Notes: generated by a model not told the origin, from the sequence alone. 64,000 nucleotides of DNA from Gammaproteobacteria bacterium (GCA_024280395.1 JAJRQG010000121.1:1-64000); one strand, 5' to 3'. Positions 17,236 to 25,352 are shown, counted from the stretch's first letter. Made by a program: numbers and translations.

Positions 17236-17628
17236 ATGAATAGCATAAACACCCCTGTTTCTCCAGGCGAAGTACTGGACAAAATCACCATATTGGAAAT
17301 TAAAGCAGTTAATATACAAGATCCAACAAAGCAAAAAAATGTCAAACGTGAACTGAATATATTGTTGAAAACATGGAATGAGAATGTAGAATCATCCGAT
17401 AAAATAACCGATTTAAAACAACAACTTAAAAACGTAAACCAAGACCTTTGGAATATTGAAGACGATATCCGCATCAAAGAATCCAAACGAGAATTTGATG
17501 ATGAGTTCATTCAAATAGCACGCAGCGTATACGTAGAAAATGACAAAAGAGCAGCCGTTAAGAAAGCTGTTAATTTATTCTTAGGTTCAGAACTAATCGA
17601 AGAAAAATCCTATGAGGATTATAGTTAA
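17236..17628 (+). CDS. conserved small helical protein (DUF6165-like)
   Basis: A soluble 130-residue protein with the start NTPVSPGEVLDKITILEIK and a long charged helical middle (coiled-coil-like, about 40-90). The pattern VSxGExLDKxTILxIK is typical of a family annotated DUF6165, often near glycosyl- or methyltransferase genes. Function is unknown. The start ATG lies three bases after the stop of the membrane-protein gene. No cysteines or membrane segments are present. Confidence 0.8.
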   Translation: MNSINTPVSPGEVLDKITILEIKAVNIQDPTKQKNVKRELNILLKTWNENVESSDKITDLKQQLKNVNQDLWNIEDDIRIKESKREFDDEFIQIARSVYVENDKRAAVKKAVNLFLGSELIEEKSYEDYS

Positions 17629-17692
17629 TTGAAAATGGATAATTGAAAGTTGAAAACGAACAGAGTTACTTAATTTTTTTCGGAATTGGAGC

Positions 17693-17717
17693 TTTAGCCC
17701 CGCTAGTTTAGGCTAAA
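17693..17717. repeat. small palindrome TTTAGCC..GGCTAAA
   Basis: TTTAGCC (17693-17699) pairs with GGCTAAA (17711-17717) over an 11-base loop. It lies downstream of the DUF6165-like gene, just before the MITE-like element. There is no following T-run, so it is a weak terminator candidate or part of a REP-type repeat. Confidence 0.5.
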
Positions 17718-17730
17718 ACAACTTGCCCAT

Positions 17731-17889
17731 TAAGGAAGTTCTGATAAATAGAAAACTCTCAGGCTTTCAACGATTTTCAATGTCAAAAAAGATTATTGCA
17801 AAGATAGTCATTCCACCTTAAAATAATCTGATGCAGAGATTGGAAATCGCTGGAAGCCTGAGAATTCTCTATTTATCAGAGCTTCCTTA
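17731..17889. mobile_element. MITE-like element with 51-bp terminal inverted repeats
   Basis: Arms at 17731-17781 and 17839-17889 are reverse complements over 51 bases with six or so mismatches. They enclose 57 bases with no coding capacity. Both ends begin TAAGGAAG, compatible with insertion at TA. Total length of 159 bp, long terminal repeats and no gene are the marks of a non-autonomous miniature transposable element. The mismatches suggest it is not recent. The parent transposase is not in the window; the RAYT fragment next door belongs to a different (HUH) class that does not use such ends. Confidence 0.8.
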
Positions 17890-17997
17890 AGTAGCTATCC
17901 CACACACTTACAGAGTTTTCCTACAAACATATAGGCATTTCGCCATTGGAAACAAGAATATAACTGTCTAATATGCATGATTTTATCCCATAAAATC

Positions 17998-18995
17998 ATG
18001 ACTACAGCACGCAAATACAAAATATCATTAACTGACACACCCTATTACCACGTCGTTACCCGTTGTGTACGTCGAGCATTTTTAGCAGGATTTGACAAAC
18101 CCACTAAAACCTCTTTTATGCGTATCATCCCTGATACTTACCCTCATCCATGAGGGCTTACGTGAAAATTCTTTCCTGAAGAATTTTTGAACACCGTAGG
18201 CAATGGATCGTGGATAGAATGATGTTTTTGTGTGAAGTATTTTCAATTCATATTTGCTCGTATGCTGTAATGAGCAACCATTACCATATCGTTTTAAAAG
18301 TATCTGAGAATAAAACATGGACAATAGATCAATCTCTCAGAACATGGAACAAACTATACAGTCTGCCCTATCTTTGTGAAAAATATCTTCGTGGTGAAAT
18401 TCGCACCAAAGCAGAACACAGGCAAGTTAAAAAGATGGCTAAAAAATACCGCAAAAGATTGATGAACATCAGTTGGTTTATGAAGTGTCTAAACGAATAC
18501 ATCGCCGTAAAAGCCAATGCAGAAGATAATTGTAAAGGTCATTTTTGGGAAAGTCGATTCAAGAGCCAAGCCCTTCTTGATGAAAGAGCATTACTCACTT
18601 GCATGGCCTATGTTGATTTAAATCCAATCAGAGCGGCGATGGCACAAACACCAGAAACCTCAGATTACACCTCAATCCAAGCACGAATTAAAAATGATAA
18701 GGTCAATCTCTTAAACTTTGGAAATAAGGCCATCCCTTACTATCTTTCAGATTACATTACACTGGTAGATTACACAGGTAAATGTGTACGCCCCAACAAA
18801 CGGGGATATATTTCCGATGATATTCCTGATATTCTTAAGCTCCTCGAAATCGAACCCGACACATGGGTTGAAGAAATGAAGCAATTTAGAACCGATGGTA
18901 TTACCGCTGTTGGTACGGTTTCGCAATTAAAAGCCTTTTGCCAGAGTGTAAAGAAGAAATTTAGTGTCGGTTTACAAATCCCAGCTTTAGAATAG
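17998..18995 (+). pseudogene. REP-associated tyrosine transposase (RAYT), interrupted
   Basis: RAYT proteins are IS200/IS605-related HUH nucleases linked to the spread of REP palindromes. The 5' part (17998-18117) encodes a start typical of the family (SLTDTPYYHVVTRCVRRAFL). The 3' part (18189-18995) continues with FEHRRQWIVDRM, the HUH motif in SNHYHIVLKV, then GHFWESRFKSQ and YVDLNPIRAAMA. Between them 71 bases are inserted that bring a TGA at 18151-18153 and shift the frame. Removing exactly 18118-18188 rejoins the parts in frame into a 308-residue protein of normal family length. An internal GTG at 18210 gives a 261-residue frame, but it lacks the conserved N-terminus. Confidence 0.9.
18118..18188. 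mobile_element. 71-bp double-hairpin insertion within the RAYT gene
   Basis: The insertion carries two perfect hairpins: CCCTCA-tcca-TGAGGG (18141-18156) and AAAATTCTT-tcctg-AAGAATTTT (18165-18187). TTTT stands on both sides (18114-18117 and 18185-18188), which could be a short target duplication or chance in a T-rich site. Size and structure fit a REP/BIME-type palindromic unit. A second copy was not seen in this window. Confidence 0.75.
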
Positions 18996-19313
18996 CCACC
19001 ATTCACAAGTTTTTTTATCCAGCAATCTATTGTTGATGTATAGCTTTGTTTCAAATAAGTGAAATTCAGCCTAATTCAATAAAATCACTAAAATTCCGCA
19101 TAAAAAATCAAAATCAACCTCCTCCAGAAACCCAAAAAGCCAAAATCGGTTAGATTTCAGCTTTTTGGTAAGCGCCTGTCCTTGTTCTTAACTCTTTATA
19201 GATGACTGTCCTTTGTATTGGCTTTGTATTGCTGCTAAGGATTTAACGGCTTAAAAATAACGGGTTTTATCTAAAAGGGTACTGACCCCAATAAGTCGGA
19301 AACTTGCCAACAA
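18996..19313. other. 318-bp gene-free stretch with palindromes
   Basis: I see no gene here. It contains CCAAAAAGC (19132-19140) pairing with GCTTTTTGG (19160-19168) over a 19-base loop, which may end RAYT transcription, and the GGGTACTGACCCC motif at 19277-19289. Confidence 0.6.
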
Positions 19314-19721
19314 TTACTTCTCTTTACCACAGAAATCACAATCACGTTTATCAACACTATTTTGTAAATACTGTTTTATTATACTTAAATTAAATTCGAA
19401 CTGTTCATTGGTGATAACCTTGAAATCCTTATTTCTTATTTCTGAATTAATAAAATCTTTATATTTATTAGTTTCAAGAATTTTAATTTCAGTTTCTAAA
19501 ACACAATACATATATTCTTCAATTGAAACTAGCTCTTCAAACCGTGAATATGTAGATAATATCTTCGCAATATTTGAAAATTTTACACTTTTTTCCAATA
19601 CCCTAACAACTCGTGTATTCTCTTCATATCGAGACACTTCAATTTTACAGTACAAAATAACACTGAACAGAGAAATTATTACTACGACCAAGGCAATATT
19701 GGTTTTTTTTTGATTAATCAT
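19314..19721 (-). CDS. hypothetical single-pass membrane protein
   Basis: A 135-residue protein that I do not recognise. It has a short lysine-rich N-terminus, one membrane segment (about 8-26, TNIALVVVIISLFSVILYC), then a helical, mostly charged domain and a C-terminal CDFCGKEK with a CxxC pair. Its ATG overlaps the stop codon of the truncated gene upstream (ATGA), so the two were co-transcribed. The A+T content looks higher than in neighbouring housekeeping genes, suggesting acquired DNA. A toxin-partner (immunity) role is conceivable given the position after a truncated gene, but there is no direct evidence. Confidence 0.6.
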   Translation of the reverse strand: MINQKKTNIALVVVIISLFSVILYCKIEVSRYEENTRVVRVLEKSVKFSNIAKILSTYSRFEELVSIEEYMYCVLETEIKILETNKYKDFINSEIRNKDFKVITNEQFEFNLSIIKQYLQNSVDKRDCDFCGKEK

Positions 19722-20002
19722 TTTATTAATTGTTTTCCATTAAAATAGTAATGTGTAGCTTCAGTACGTGTTTTTGAAGAATTGAAATTTGATCCGTAGT
19801 CTCGCGGCCCATCAAAATCCACCAATATTCCACCTGGCACACTGTTACTCATTTTTTTAAATTTATTTACGTAGCGAGTACAATTTCTATACCTAGCTCC
19901 AATAACAACAGCGTAAACTGTTTCTCTACCACCAAATATCCAGTTTATAAACCGATTACTATCAGTTATAACAGGAGGATTAATTGATTGGAAAATAAGG
20001 AG
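19718..20002 (-). pseudogene. 3' remnant of an unidentified gene
   Basis: An open frame of about 95 codons without a start ends at TGA (19718-19720). It reads NRFINWIFGGRETVYAVV, then RYVNKFKKMSNSVPGG, and ends HYYFNGKQLIK. Going upstream, the frame runs into the GGGTACTGACTCC motif, whose TGA closes it, so the 5' part of the gene was lost where the repeat now stands. The sequence does not match a family I know. Its stop overlaps the start of the small membrane gene, showing that the pair was once an operon. The C-terminal end of a large secreted or toxin-type protein is one possibility, unproven. Confidence 0.55.
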
Positions 20003-20098
20003 TCAGTACCCTTTAATTTCATGCTATTCCCACAAGCTTCATATTAAATTTGTCGAAGCTGTATGCTCATATTCAACTAATTTTAACGCAAATGAAAT

Positions 20099-21139
20099 TC
20101 AAACACCACCCAAAACCAAATCAATTTTCTCCTTAACCCTATCAACCCTAACCAAATCCATCACTCCTTCTTTTAATACCTGACTGCCCCAGCGAATTTT
20201 ATCGGGCTCGATCTTTAGAATTTCTCTGGCCGCTTGCTCAAAACAATCTACTGCCAGTTCTTGGTAATTATAAGCCCCACTTCGTTTGGCAGTGGTGGCT
20301 GCATGTAAACCTATCACAGGAGTTCGGGCAGAACTTGCTATGTGCATGGGACCTGAGTCTGGGGATATCACCAAGTCCACTTTTTTCATTAGGGCATACA
20401 GTTGTTTTAGGGTATCTTTTCCTGTAATATTGGTCACTGGATAATTGACTAAACTTTCTATTTCTTGGGCCGTTTGAATTTCATATTCGCTGGAGCCACC
20501 ACATAAGATGACATTGGCTTGGTATTGTTCGCACAGATAATCAATGGCTTTGGCATAGTTTTGGTTTGACCAGTTGCGTAGTTTTTTGCTGGAGCATGGA
20601 CTGATGATGGTATTTTTTTTCTTGGCGTCAATAAATTGTTCAACAAATTCTTCATCCGCGTTTGAAGTCGTGATATTCCACTCAAAAACCAAGTCTGTTA
20701 TTCCCATTACTTTTACAAACTCCATAAAACCATCCAAAACATGTTGTTTTTCAACAGCTTGTATGCGTTTATTTAATCTAAATCCATGTAATTCACGCGC
20801 TCTTTTTTTATCAAATCCTATGCGGGTTTTGGCTTTAATTTTCCAAGCTACACGATTGGCTCTAAAAGATATTTGCATGTGCAACAATACATCAAAAACC
20901 CGATTGTCCAATTGCTGTTTTAATTGTTGATAACCTTTACGGCCTGCTTTTTTATCAAACAGAATAAACTCAACACCTTTCAAGCCTTTTAATAATTTGT
21001 ACTCAAATTTTCCAATGACCCATGTTATTTTGGCTTTGGGGTAGGCTTTTTGTAAAGTAGCAACAACGGGCAACACATGGGTGACATCGCCGATGGCCGA
21101 TAATCGCAAAATACATATTGATTTAATATCATTCATCAC
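20099..21139 (-). CDS. glycosyltransferase family 9, LPS heptosyltransferase
   Basis: A 346-residue GT-B enzyme of family 9, which transfers heptose from ADP-heptose to the LPS inner core on the cytoplasmic face. The N-terminus has the family motif ICILRLSAIGDVTHVLPVV. The C-terminal half has the donor-site motifs ISPDSGPMHIASSARTPVIGLHA (about 258-280, first 20 residues are the core). The first codon is GTG at 21139, with ATG immediately after at 21136; either could be used. It follows the 41-codon small gene with a short overlap. Opposite it stands kdkA, another inner-core enzyme. Whether it acts as WaaC, WaaF or WaaQ cannot be decided here. Confidence 0.88.
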   Translation of the reverse strand: MMNDIKSICILRLSAIGDVTHVLPVVATLQKAYPKAKITWVIGKFEYKLLKGLKGVEFILFDKKAGRKGYQQLKQQLDNRVFDVLLHMQISFRANRVAWKIKAKTRIGFDKKRARELHGFRLNKRIQAVEKQHVLDGFMEFVKVMGITDLVFEWNITTSNADEEFVEQFIDAKKKNTIISPCSSKKLRNWSNQNYAKAIDYLCEQYQANVILCGGSSEYEIQTAQEIESLVNYPVTNITGKDTLKQLYALMKKVDLVISPDSGPMHIASSARTPVIGLHAATTAKRSGAYNYQELAVDCFEQAAREILKIEPDKIRWGSQVLKEGVMDLVRVDRVKEKIDLVLGGV

Positions 21140-21254
21140 TGTCTTGATTTTCTTCGGATTGTTTGATTTTGGTTTTTAAATATAAATGAACAGCAATTAA
21201 TTTTAATACAATGATTCCAACAACCACAGCAATAATTATTTTTGAATTTCCCAT
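21129..21254 (-). CDS. small single-pass membrane protein, 41 residues
   Basis: ATG at 21252-21254 opens a 41-codon frame beginning MGNSKIIIAVVVGIIVLKL, followed by a basic segment and an acidic tail (SEENQDSDE). It encodes one membrane helix (about 5-24). The stop overlaps the start of the heptosyltransferase gene, an arrangement that suggests genuine translation and coupling. The ribosome-binding site is weak (AGAG). No family is recognised. It is too short for sure judgement. Confidence 0.5.
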   Translation of the reverse strand: MGNSKIIIAVVVGIIVLKLIAVHLYLKTKIKQSEENQDSDE

Positions 21255-21354
21255 AAACTCTATTTCTAACGCCTAAAACGACAACATATTATCACAGTTT
21301 GATTACGCACAAATGTAAAACATGGTATCCTATCGCACTTTATTATTTAAGGGT

Positions 21355-21413
21355 CTAATCCCGATATAGAAACGGGAATTAGAGTGCAATCACACTTTCT
21401 ATATCGGGATTAG
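21355..21413. repeat. 18-bp perfect inverted repeat upstream of kdkA
   Basis: CTAATCCCGATATAGAAA (21355-21372) is exactly complementary to 21396-21413, with a 23-base loop. The loop itself carries CGGGAATTAG, which can pair with the left CTAATCCC to form an alternative shorter hairpin. The element ends 12 bases before the kdkA ATG, so it lies in the 5' leader and could mask the ribosome-binding region. It may instead be a dispersed palindrome. Confidence 0.8.
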
Positions 21414-21425
21414 GGCAAAACATCC

Positions 21426-22145
21426 ATGCAAGATAACATCGCCAAAGTTAACCATAATTGTTGGATTATTAGCAATGATCAAGTTTCTGGTCGCATTAAT
21501 TCTGATTGGTTCAGTGATACTTACTGGCTGAATCAAGGAAGGTTATTGGGAGCAAGTAGCGGCAGAGGCTCTGCTTGGATGGTGAAATCTGATAAAGAAA
21601 AGATGATGCTAAGACATTATTATCGTGGTGGAATCCCTGCCCGGTTCATCAAAGACAAGTATGTTTGGACTGGATTACTAAAGACCAGAAGTTTTAGTGA
21701 ATACAAATTATTGGAAAAAATGATTGGACTGAAGTTACCTGTGCCAGAACCGATTGCAGCTCAGGCTTGTAAAAAAGGGTTGTTTTATGAAGCCAATATT
21801 TTAATTGCATATATCCCTCACGATGCGACTTTTGCAGCACTACTCAACACCGATGCGGATAAAAAAATCTGGCAGAATACAGGTAAAACTGTTGCCAATT
21901 TTCATAAGTTAGGCATCAACCATGCTGATCTTAATGCCACCAACATATTAATTCAAAAAGAAAAAGTTTTCTTGATAGATTTTGATCATTCAAAACAATG
22001 TAAACCGCGAAAAATGTGGCAACAAGCCAACCTGAAAAGATTAAAAAGGTCTATTGATAAATTAACCGATAGCAACCATATAACAAACAACCAAATAAAA
22101 TGGCAATCTCTACTTGATGCCTATGACAAATCACTGAATGAATAA
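21426..22145 (+). CDS. kdkA: 3-deoxy-D-manno-octulosonic acid kinase
   Basis: KdkA phosphorylates the Kdo residue of lipid A precursors at the 4 position, found in bacteria with a single Kdo in the inner core. The 239-residue protein has the kinase-like fold: GRGSAWMVK near residue 46, RHYYRGGIPARFIKDKYVW (the KdkA signature), the catalytic loop NHADLNATNIL (about 164-174) and the metal-binding LIDFDHS (about 183-189). It is divergent from the heptosyltransferase, so LPS core assembly genes face each other. It overlaps the next gene, moaA, by eight bases. Confidence 0.93.
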   Translation: MQDNIAKVNHNCWIISNDQVSGRINSDWFSDTYWLNQGRLLGASSGRGSAWMVKSDKEKMMLRHYYRGGIPARFIKDKYVWTGLLKTRSFSEYKLLEKMIGLKLPVPEPIAAQACKKGLFYEANILIAYIPHDATFAALLNTDADKKIWQNTGKTVANFHKLGINHADLNATNILIQKEKVFLIDFDHSKQCKPRKMWQQANLKRLKRSIDKLTDSNHITNNQIKWQSLLDAYDKSLNE

Positions 22146-23148
22146 GATTAAGGACAAACTAAACCGCCCCATCAAAGATTTGCGAATTTCAGTGATGGAC
22201 ACTTGTAATTACCGATGTCCTTATTGCATGCCTGCTGATAAATTTGACGAAAACTATCAATTTCTAAAAAAAGAAGAGCGTTTGGGTTTCTTAGAAATTG
22301 AAAAATTGGTCAAAATATTTGCCAACTTTGGCGTGAATAAAATTCGACTAACAGGTGGTGAACCCTTGTTGCGAAGAAACTTGGATAGATTGATTAAATA
22401 TTTAAAAAATATTGAAGGCATCGATGATATTGCTCTGACCACCAATGGCCAATTATTACAAAAACAATTGCCCAAATTGATTGATGCTGGACTTGATCGC
22501 ATCAATATTTCTTTGGACACCATTGATGAGGATTTGTACTATCAAATGAGTGGTAATCGAGGACAATTACAGGTTGTGTTGGATGCCATAGACGCGGCGA
22601 GTGCTTCTTCTCTTAAAAGTGTCAAACTGAATTGCGTGGTTCAAAAAGGCGTCAATGACCATCAAATATTGCCCTTGCTTGAACGTTACCAAGACACCAA
22701 TGTCGTGGTTCGGTTTATTGAATTCATGGATGTTGGCACCAAAAATGATTGGCAAAAAAGCAAAGTGATTGACTTCAAAGAAATCATAAAAATCATTGAA
22801 AGTAAGTGGCAAATTGAACCCCTTTCTGCCAATTATATAGGTGAAGTGGCTGAACGATATCGCTATAAAAATCATGCTGGAGAGATTGGTTTTATTTCTT
22901 CAATTTCCAAACCTTTTTGTCAAACATGTTCACGCGCGCGCATCTCTGCAGATGGTAAACTGTACACTTGTCTGTTTGCCCATACAGAACATGACTTAAA
23001 AAAATTAATACGCAGCAGTAATAATGACAAAGAGCTTGAAGCCACAATCCAAAATATTTGGCAAAATCGTGATGACAGATATTCTGAAATTCGCCATGAA
23101 TTAACTGGCAACAAAGACAAAATTGAAATGTACGTGATTGGAGGATAA
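22138..23148 (+). CDS. moaA: GTP 3',8-cyclase
   Basis: MoaA is the radical-SAM enzyme that, with MoaC, converts GTP to cyclic pyranopterin monophosphate, the first step of Moco synthesis. The 336-residue protein has the radical-SAM set C23-x3-C27-x2-C30 (CNYRCPYC) and the KIRLTGGEPLLRR motif. A second C-terminal cluster set lies in FCQTCSRARIS followed by YTCLF. The C-terminus ends YVIGG, matching the Gly-Gly tail that acts in trans on the active site. It is the first of moaA-C-D-E, translationally coupled to kdkA upstream. Confidence 0.97.
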   Translation: MNKIKDKLNRPIKDLRISVMDTCNYRCPYCMPADKFDENYQFLKKEERLGFLEIEKLVKIFANFGVNKIRLTGGEPLLRRNLDRLIKYLKNIEGIDDIALTTNGQLLQKQLPKLIDAGLDRINISLDTIDEDLYYQMSGNRGQLQVVLDAIDAASASSLKSVKLNCVVQKGVNDHQILPLLERYQDTNVVVRFIEFMDVGTKNDWQKSKVIDFKEIIKIIESKWQIEPLSANYIGEVAERYRYKNHAGEIGFISSISKPFCQTCSRARISADGKLYTCLFAHTEHDLKKLIRSSNNDKELEATIQNIWQNRDDRYSEIRHELTGNKDKIEMYVIGG

Positions 23149-23150
23149 TA

Positions 23151-23624
23151 ATGAGCCTGACCCATATTGATCAAGAAAACAACCCAACCATGGTAGATGT
23201 TAGTGGCAAAAACATCACCAAAAGGACAGCTGTTGCCACTTCAACCGTGATTTTCCCCGAAGAAATTAAACATTATTTTAAAGACAAAGAGTTAATCACC
23301 AAAAAAGGCCCTGTCTACCACACAGCCATTATTGCAGGAGTCATGGCTGCCAAGAAAACCCATGAGTTAATTCCATTTTGTCATCCCATAGCCATAGAAA
23401 ACTGCAAAATAACAATTAACACCAACTCTCAAGGCAATGCAGAAATTGTTTGCAGCGTATCATTGCACCACAAAACTGGTGTTGAAATGGAGGCTTTAAC
23501 TGGTGCATCAGTAGCTGCTTTGACCATTTATGACATGTGCAAAGCCTTATCGCACAATATTGAAATTACAACCACCAAATTATTATCCAAAACGGGTGGT
23601 AAATCAGACATCAATCAAACCTAA
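23151..23624 (+). CDS. moaC: cyclic pyranopterin monophosphate synthase
   Basis: MoaC completes formation of cPMP from the 3',8-cyclo intermediate made by MoaA. The 157-residue protein has the start THID..NPTMVDVSGKNIT, the GPVYHTAIIAGVMAAKKT segment, the HELIPFCHPI motif (about 72-81) and EMEALTGASVAALTIYDMCKA, all diagnostic. It starts two bases after the moaA stop codon. It is cytoplasmic and hexameric in the family. Confidence 0.97.
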   Translation: MSLTHIDQENNPTMVDVSGKNITKRTAVATSTVIFPEEIKHYFKDKELITKKGPVYHTAIIAGVMAAKKTHELIPFCHPIAIENCKITINTNSQGNAEIVCSVSLHHKTGVEMEALTGASVAALTIYDMCKALSHNIEITTTKLLSKTGGKSDINQT

Positions 23625-23639
23625 ATACGACCTAAACTT

Positions 23640-23882
23640 ATGATACATTTAGAAATACTCTTCTTTGGAAAACTCAAAGAAATATGGAATACAAAAAAAT
23701 TAACCATGCAAACCACAAGCAGCAATATTGAAGAACTTTATACAGAATTATTGACCAAGGCTTCGGAAGTTCCTCACAAAGCCAGTATTAAAGTGGCGAT
23801 AAATGATGAGTTTGTTGATTGGAATTCTCAACTCAAGGACAATGACAGCATCGCTTTTCTACCACCTGCTTCAGGAGGTTAA
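23640..23882 (+). CDS. moaD: molybdopterin synthase sulfur carrier subunit
   Basis: MoaD is the ubiquitin-like small subunit that carries a thiocarboxylate on its C-terminal glycine and donates sulfur to cPMP. The 80-residue protein ends in FLPPASGG, giving the required terminal Gly-Gly. The start MIHLEILFFGKLKE fits the beta-grasp fold. The stop codon is only one base before the GTG start of moaE, and the tail codons contain the moaE ribosome-binding site. The activating MoeB/ThiF-type adenylyltransferase is not in the window. Confidence 0.95.
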   Translation: MIHLEILFFGKLKEIWNTKKLTMQTTSSNIEELYTELLTKASEVPHKASIKVAINDEFVDWNSQLKDNDSIAFLPPASGG

Positions 23883-23883
23883 T

Positions 23884-24297
23884 GTGTTCTGCCTCAGTGA
23901 TAAAAAAATTGATGATCAACAATTAAAACAACAAACACTGGACCCAAGTGCTGGTGGCTTTGTCTGTTTTGAAGGATGGGTTCGTGATAACAATCAAGGC
24001 AAGGATGTACAAAAATTGGCTTATGAGTCCTACCCAATATTGGCCGTAAAAGAAGGCAATAAAATCATTGCTGAGACCTATGAAAAATTTGATATTAAAA
24101 AAGCCTACTGCACACATCGAGTGGGATTGTTAGAAATCGGTGACATGGCTGTTTGGGTTGGTGTTTCTGCGGCTCACCGTGATGCGGCTTATAAAGCATC
24201 GAGATTCATATTGGATGAAGTAAAATCCCGTGTACCTATTTGGAAAAATGAAACTTGGACTGATGGTGAGTCGGGTTGGGTTGAACAGGAAAGCTAA
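23884..24297 (+). CDS. moaE: molybdopterin synthase catalytic subunit
   Basis: MoaE uses the MoaD thiocarboxylate to build the dithiolene of molybdopterin. I place the start at the GTG 23884-23886 (VFCLSDKKIDDQQLK), six bases after a strong GGAGG, giving 137 residues. An upstream in-frame ATG at 23803 would lie inside moaD. Conserved features: GGFVCFEGWVRDNNQGK (about 22-38), LAYESYP, HRVGLLEIGDMAVWVGVSAAHR and the C-terminal PIWKNETW with the active-site lysine. It is the last gene of the moa set and is followed directly by the frameshifted hydrolase gene. Confidence 0.95.
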   Translation: MFCLSDKKIDDQQLKQQTLDPSAGGFVCFEGWVRDNNQGKDVQKLAYESYPILAVKEGNKIIAETYEKFDIKKAYCTHRVGLLEIGDMAVWVGVSAAHRDAAYKASRFILDEVKSRVPIWKNETWTDGESGWVEQES

Positions 24298-25220
24298 ATG
24301 TTCAAACTCCTAACAACTCTGTTATTTTTTTCTTCACAAATTCATGCCAATGAACCACCAACTGTGAAATTAATTGTCTTAGGCATCGCACAAGATGCTG
24401 GCTATCCACAATTAAATTGTTACAAACCCCATTGTATGCCTGCTTGGAAAGATGTTAAATTAAAAAAATGGCGACCAGTTTGGGGCTGATTGACACACAA
24501 AACAAAAAGAAATATTTATTTGAAGCCACACCTGATATTCGACAACAAATGTATAATTTACATACACTTGCACCAGATTCCAAATACACTTTGGGCGGCA
24601 TATTTTTAACCCATGCACATATGGGACATTACACTGGGTTAATGCACTTAGGCAGAGAAGCGGCTGGATCTAAAAATACCAGTGTTTTTGCCATGCCAAG
24701 AATGAAACAATTCCTCGAAAACAATGGCCCCTGGAGCCAACTGGTTAAGTTGAAAAACATTGTTATTAAAGAGTTAGCCAATCAAAAGCAATTGAAATTG
24801 ACCAATAATATTACAATCATACCAATACTTGTACCTCATCGAGATGAGTTCTCTGAAACTGTTGGTTACAAAATATTTGGCCCCAATAAAACAGTTTTAT
24901 TTATCCCAGATATTAATAAATGGGAGAAATGGAATTTAGATATTATTGAAGAAATTAAGAAAGTTGATTATGCCCTTCTGGATGCAACATTTTATGCAAA
25001 TGGAGAGATTCCGAATCGGGACATGAGTGAGATACCTCATCCTTTTGTAGAAGAAAGTCTTCAGTTATTTAAATCATTATCAAAGCCAGACAAAAGCAAA
25101 ATAACTTTCATACACTTTAACCATTCATACCCTTTAATTGATATTCACAGTAATGCCTACAAAAAAATTATTTTACAAGGTTATCGAGTTGCGTCTGAAG
25201 GCTATACTTTTACTTTATAA
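24298..25220 (+). pseudogene. exported metallo-beta-lactamase-fold hydrolase (PqqB-like), -1 frameshift
   Basis: Two adjacent frames encode one protein. The first (24298-24489) has an export signal (MFKLLTTLLFFSSQIHA) and the PqqB-like start KLIVLGIAQDAGYPQ. The second, in the -1 frame, continues from TSLGLID with FEATPDIRQQM, the metal motif LTHAHMGHYTGLM and later HFNHSYP, ending at 25220. The switch falls at a run of seven A (24462-24468), where the zero-frame codons read TTA AAA AAA TGG. One extra A restores a single 307-residue frame. It may be a sequencing/assembly error in a homopolymer, a recent mutation, or a programmed -1 slip at A_AAA_AAA; the preserved second part argues against old decay. 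It follows moaE by zero bases. Confidence 0.8.
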
Positions 25221-25352
25221 TACATCAAATTTCAAACGAATTGTAAACTTTTGTTATTATACATTGCTTGCGGATACCAACTCTTGTTAAATGATTATGA
25301 ACATATATAATGAAAACCTAATAAAGTAATTGCTAATATTGAAAGAGTTAAA

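Larger units (their letters stand above)
19274..20014. repeat. inverted AAAGGGTACTGAC motifs bordering a truncated gene pair
   Basis: AAAGGGTACTGACCCC starts at 19274 on the plus strand; AAAGGGTACTGACTCC is found in inverted orientation, ending at 20014. The 13 shared bases are identical. They bracket about 740 bp containing the small membrane gene and the headless gene. A related GGGTCAGAGTC core forms the long palindrome at 49400-49483, so this is probably a dispersed short repeat family. Confidence 0.65.

Noticed and set aside
18210-18995. Reading the RAYT gene as an intact 261-residue protein from GTG 18210
   Set aside because: It lacks the conserved N-terminal strand (SLTDTPYYHVV), which is present just before the 71-bp insertion in another frame.
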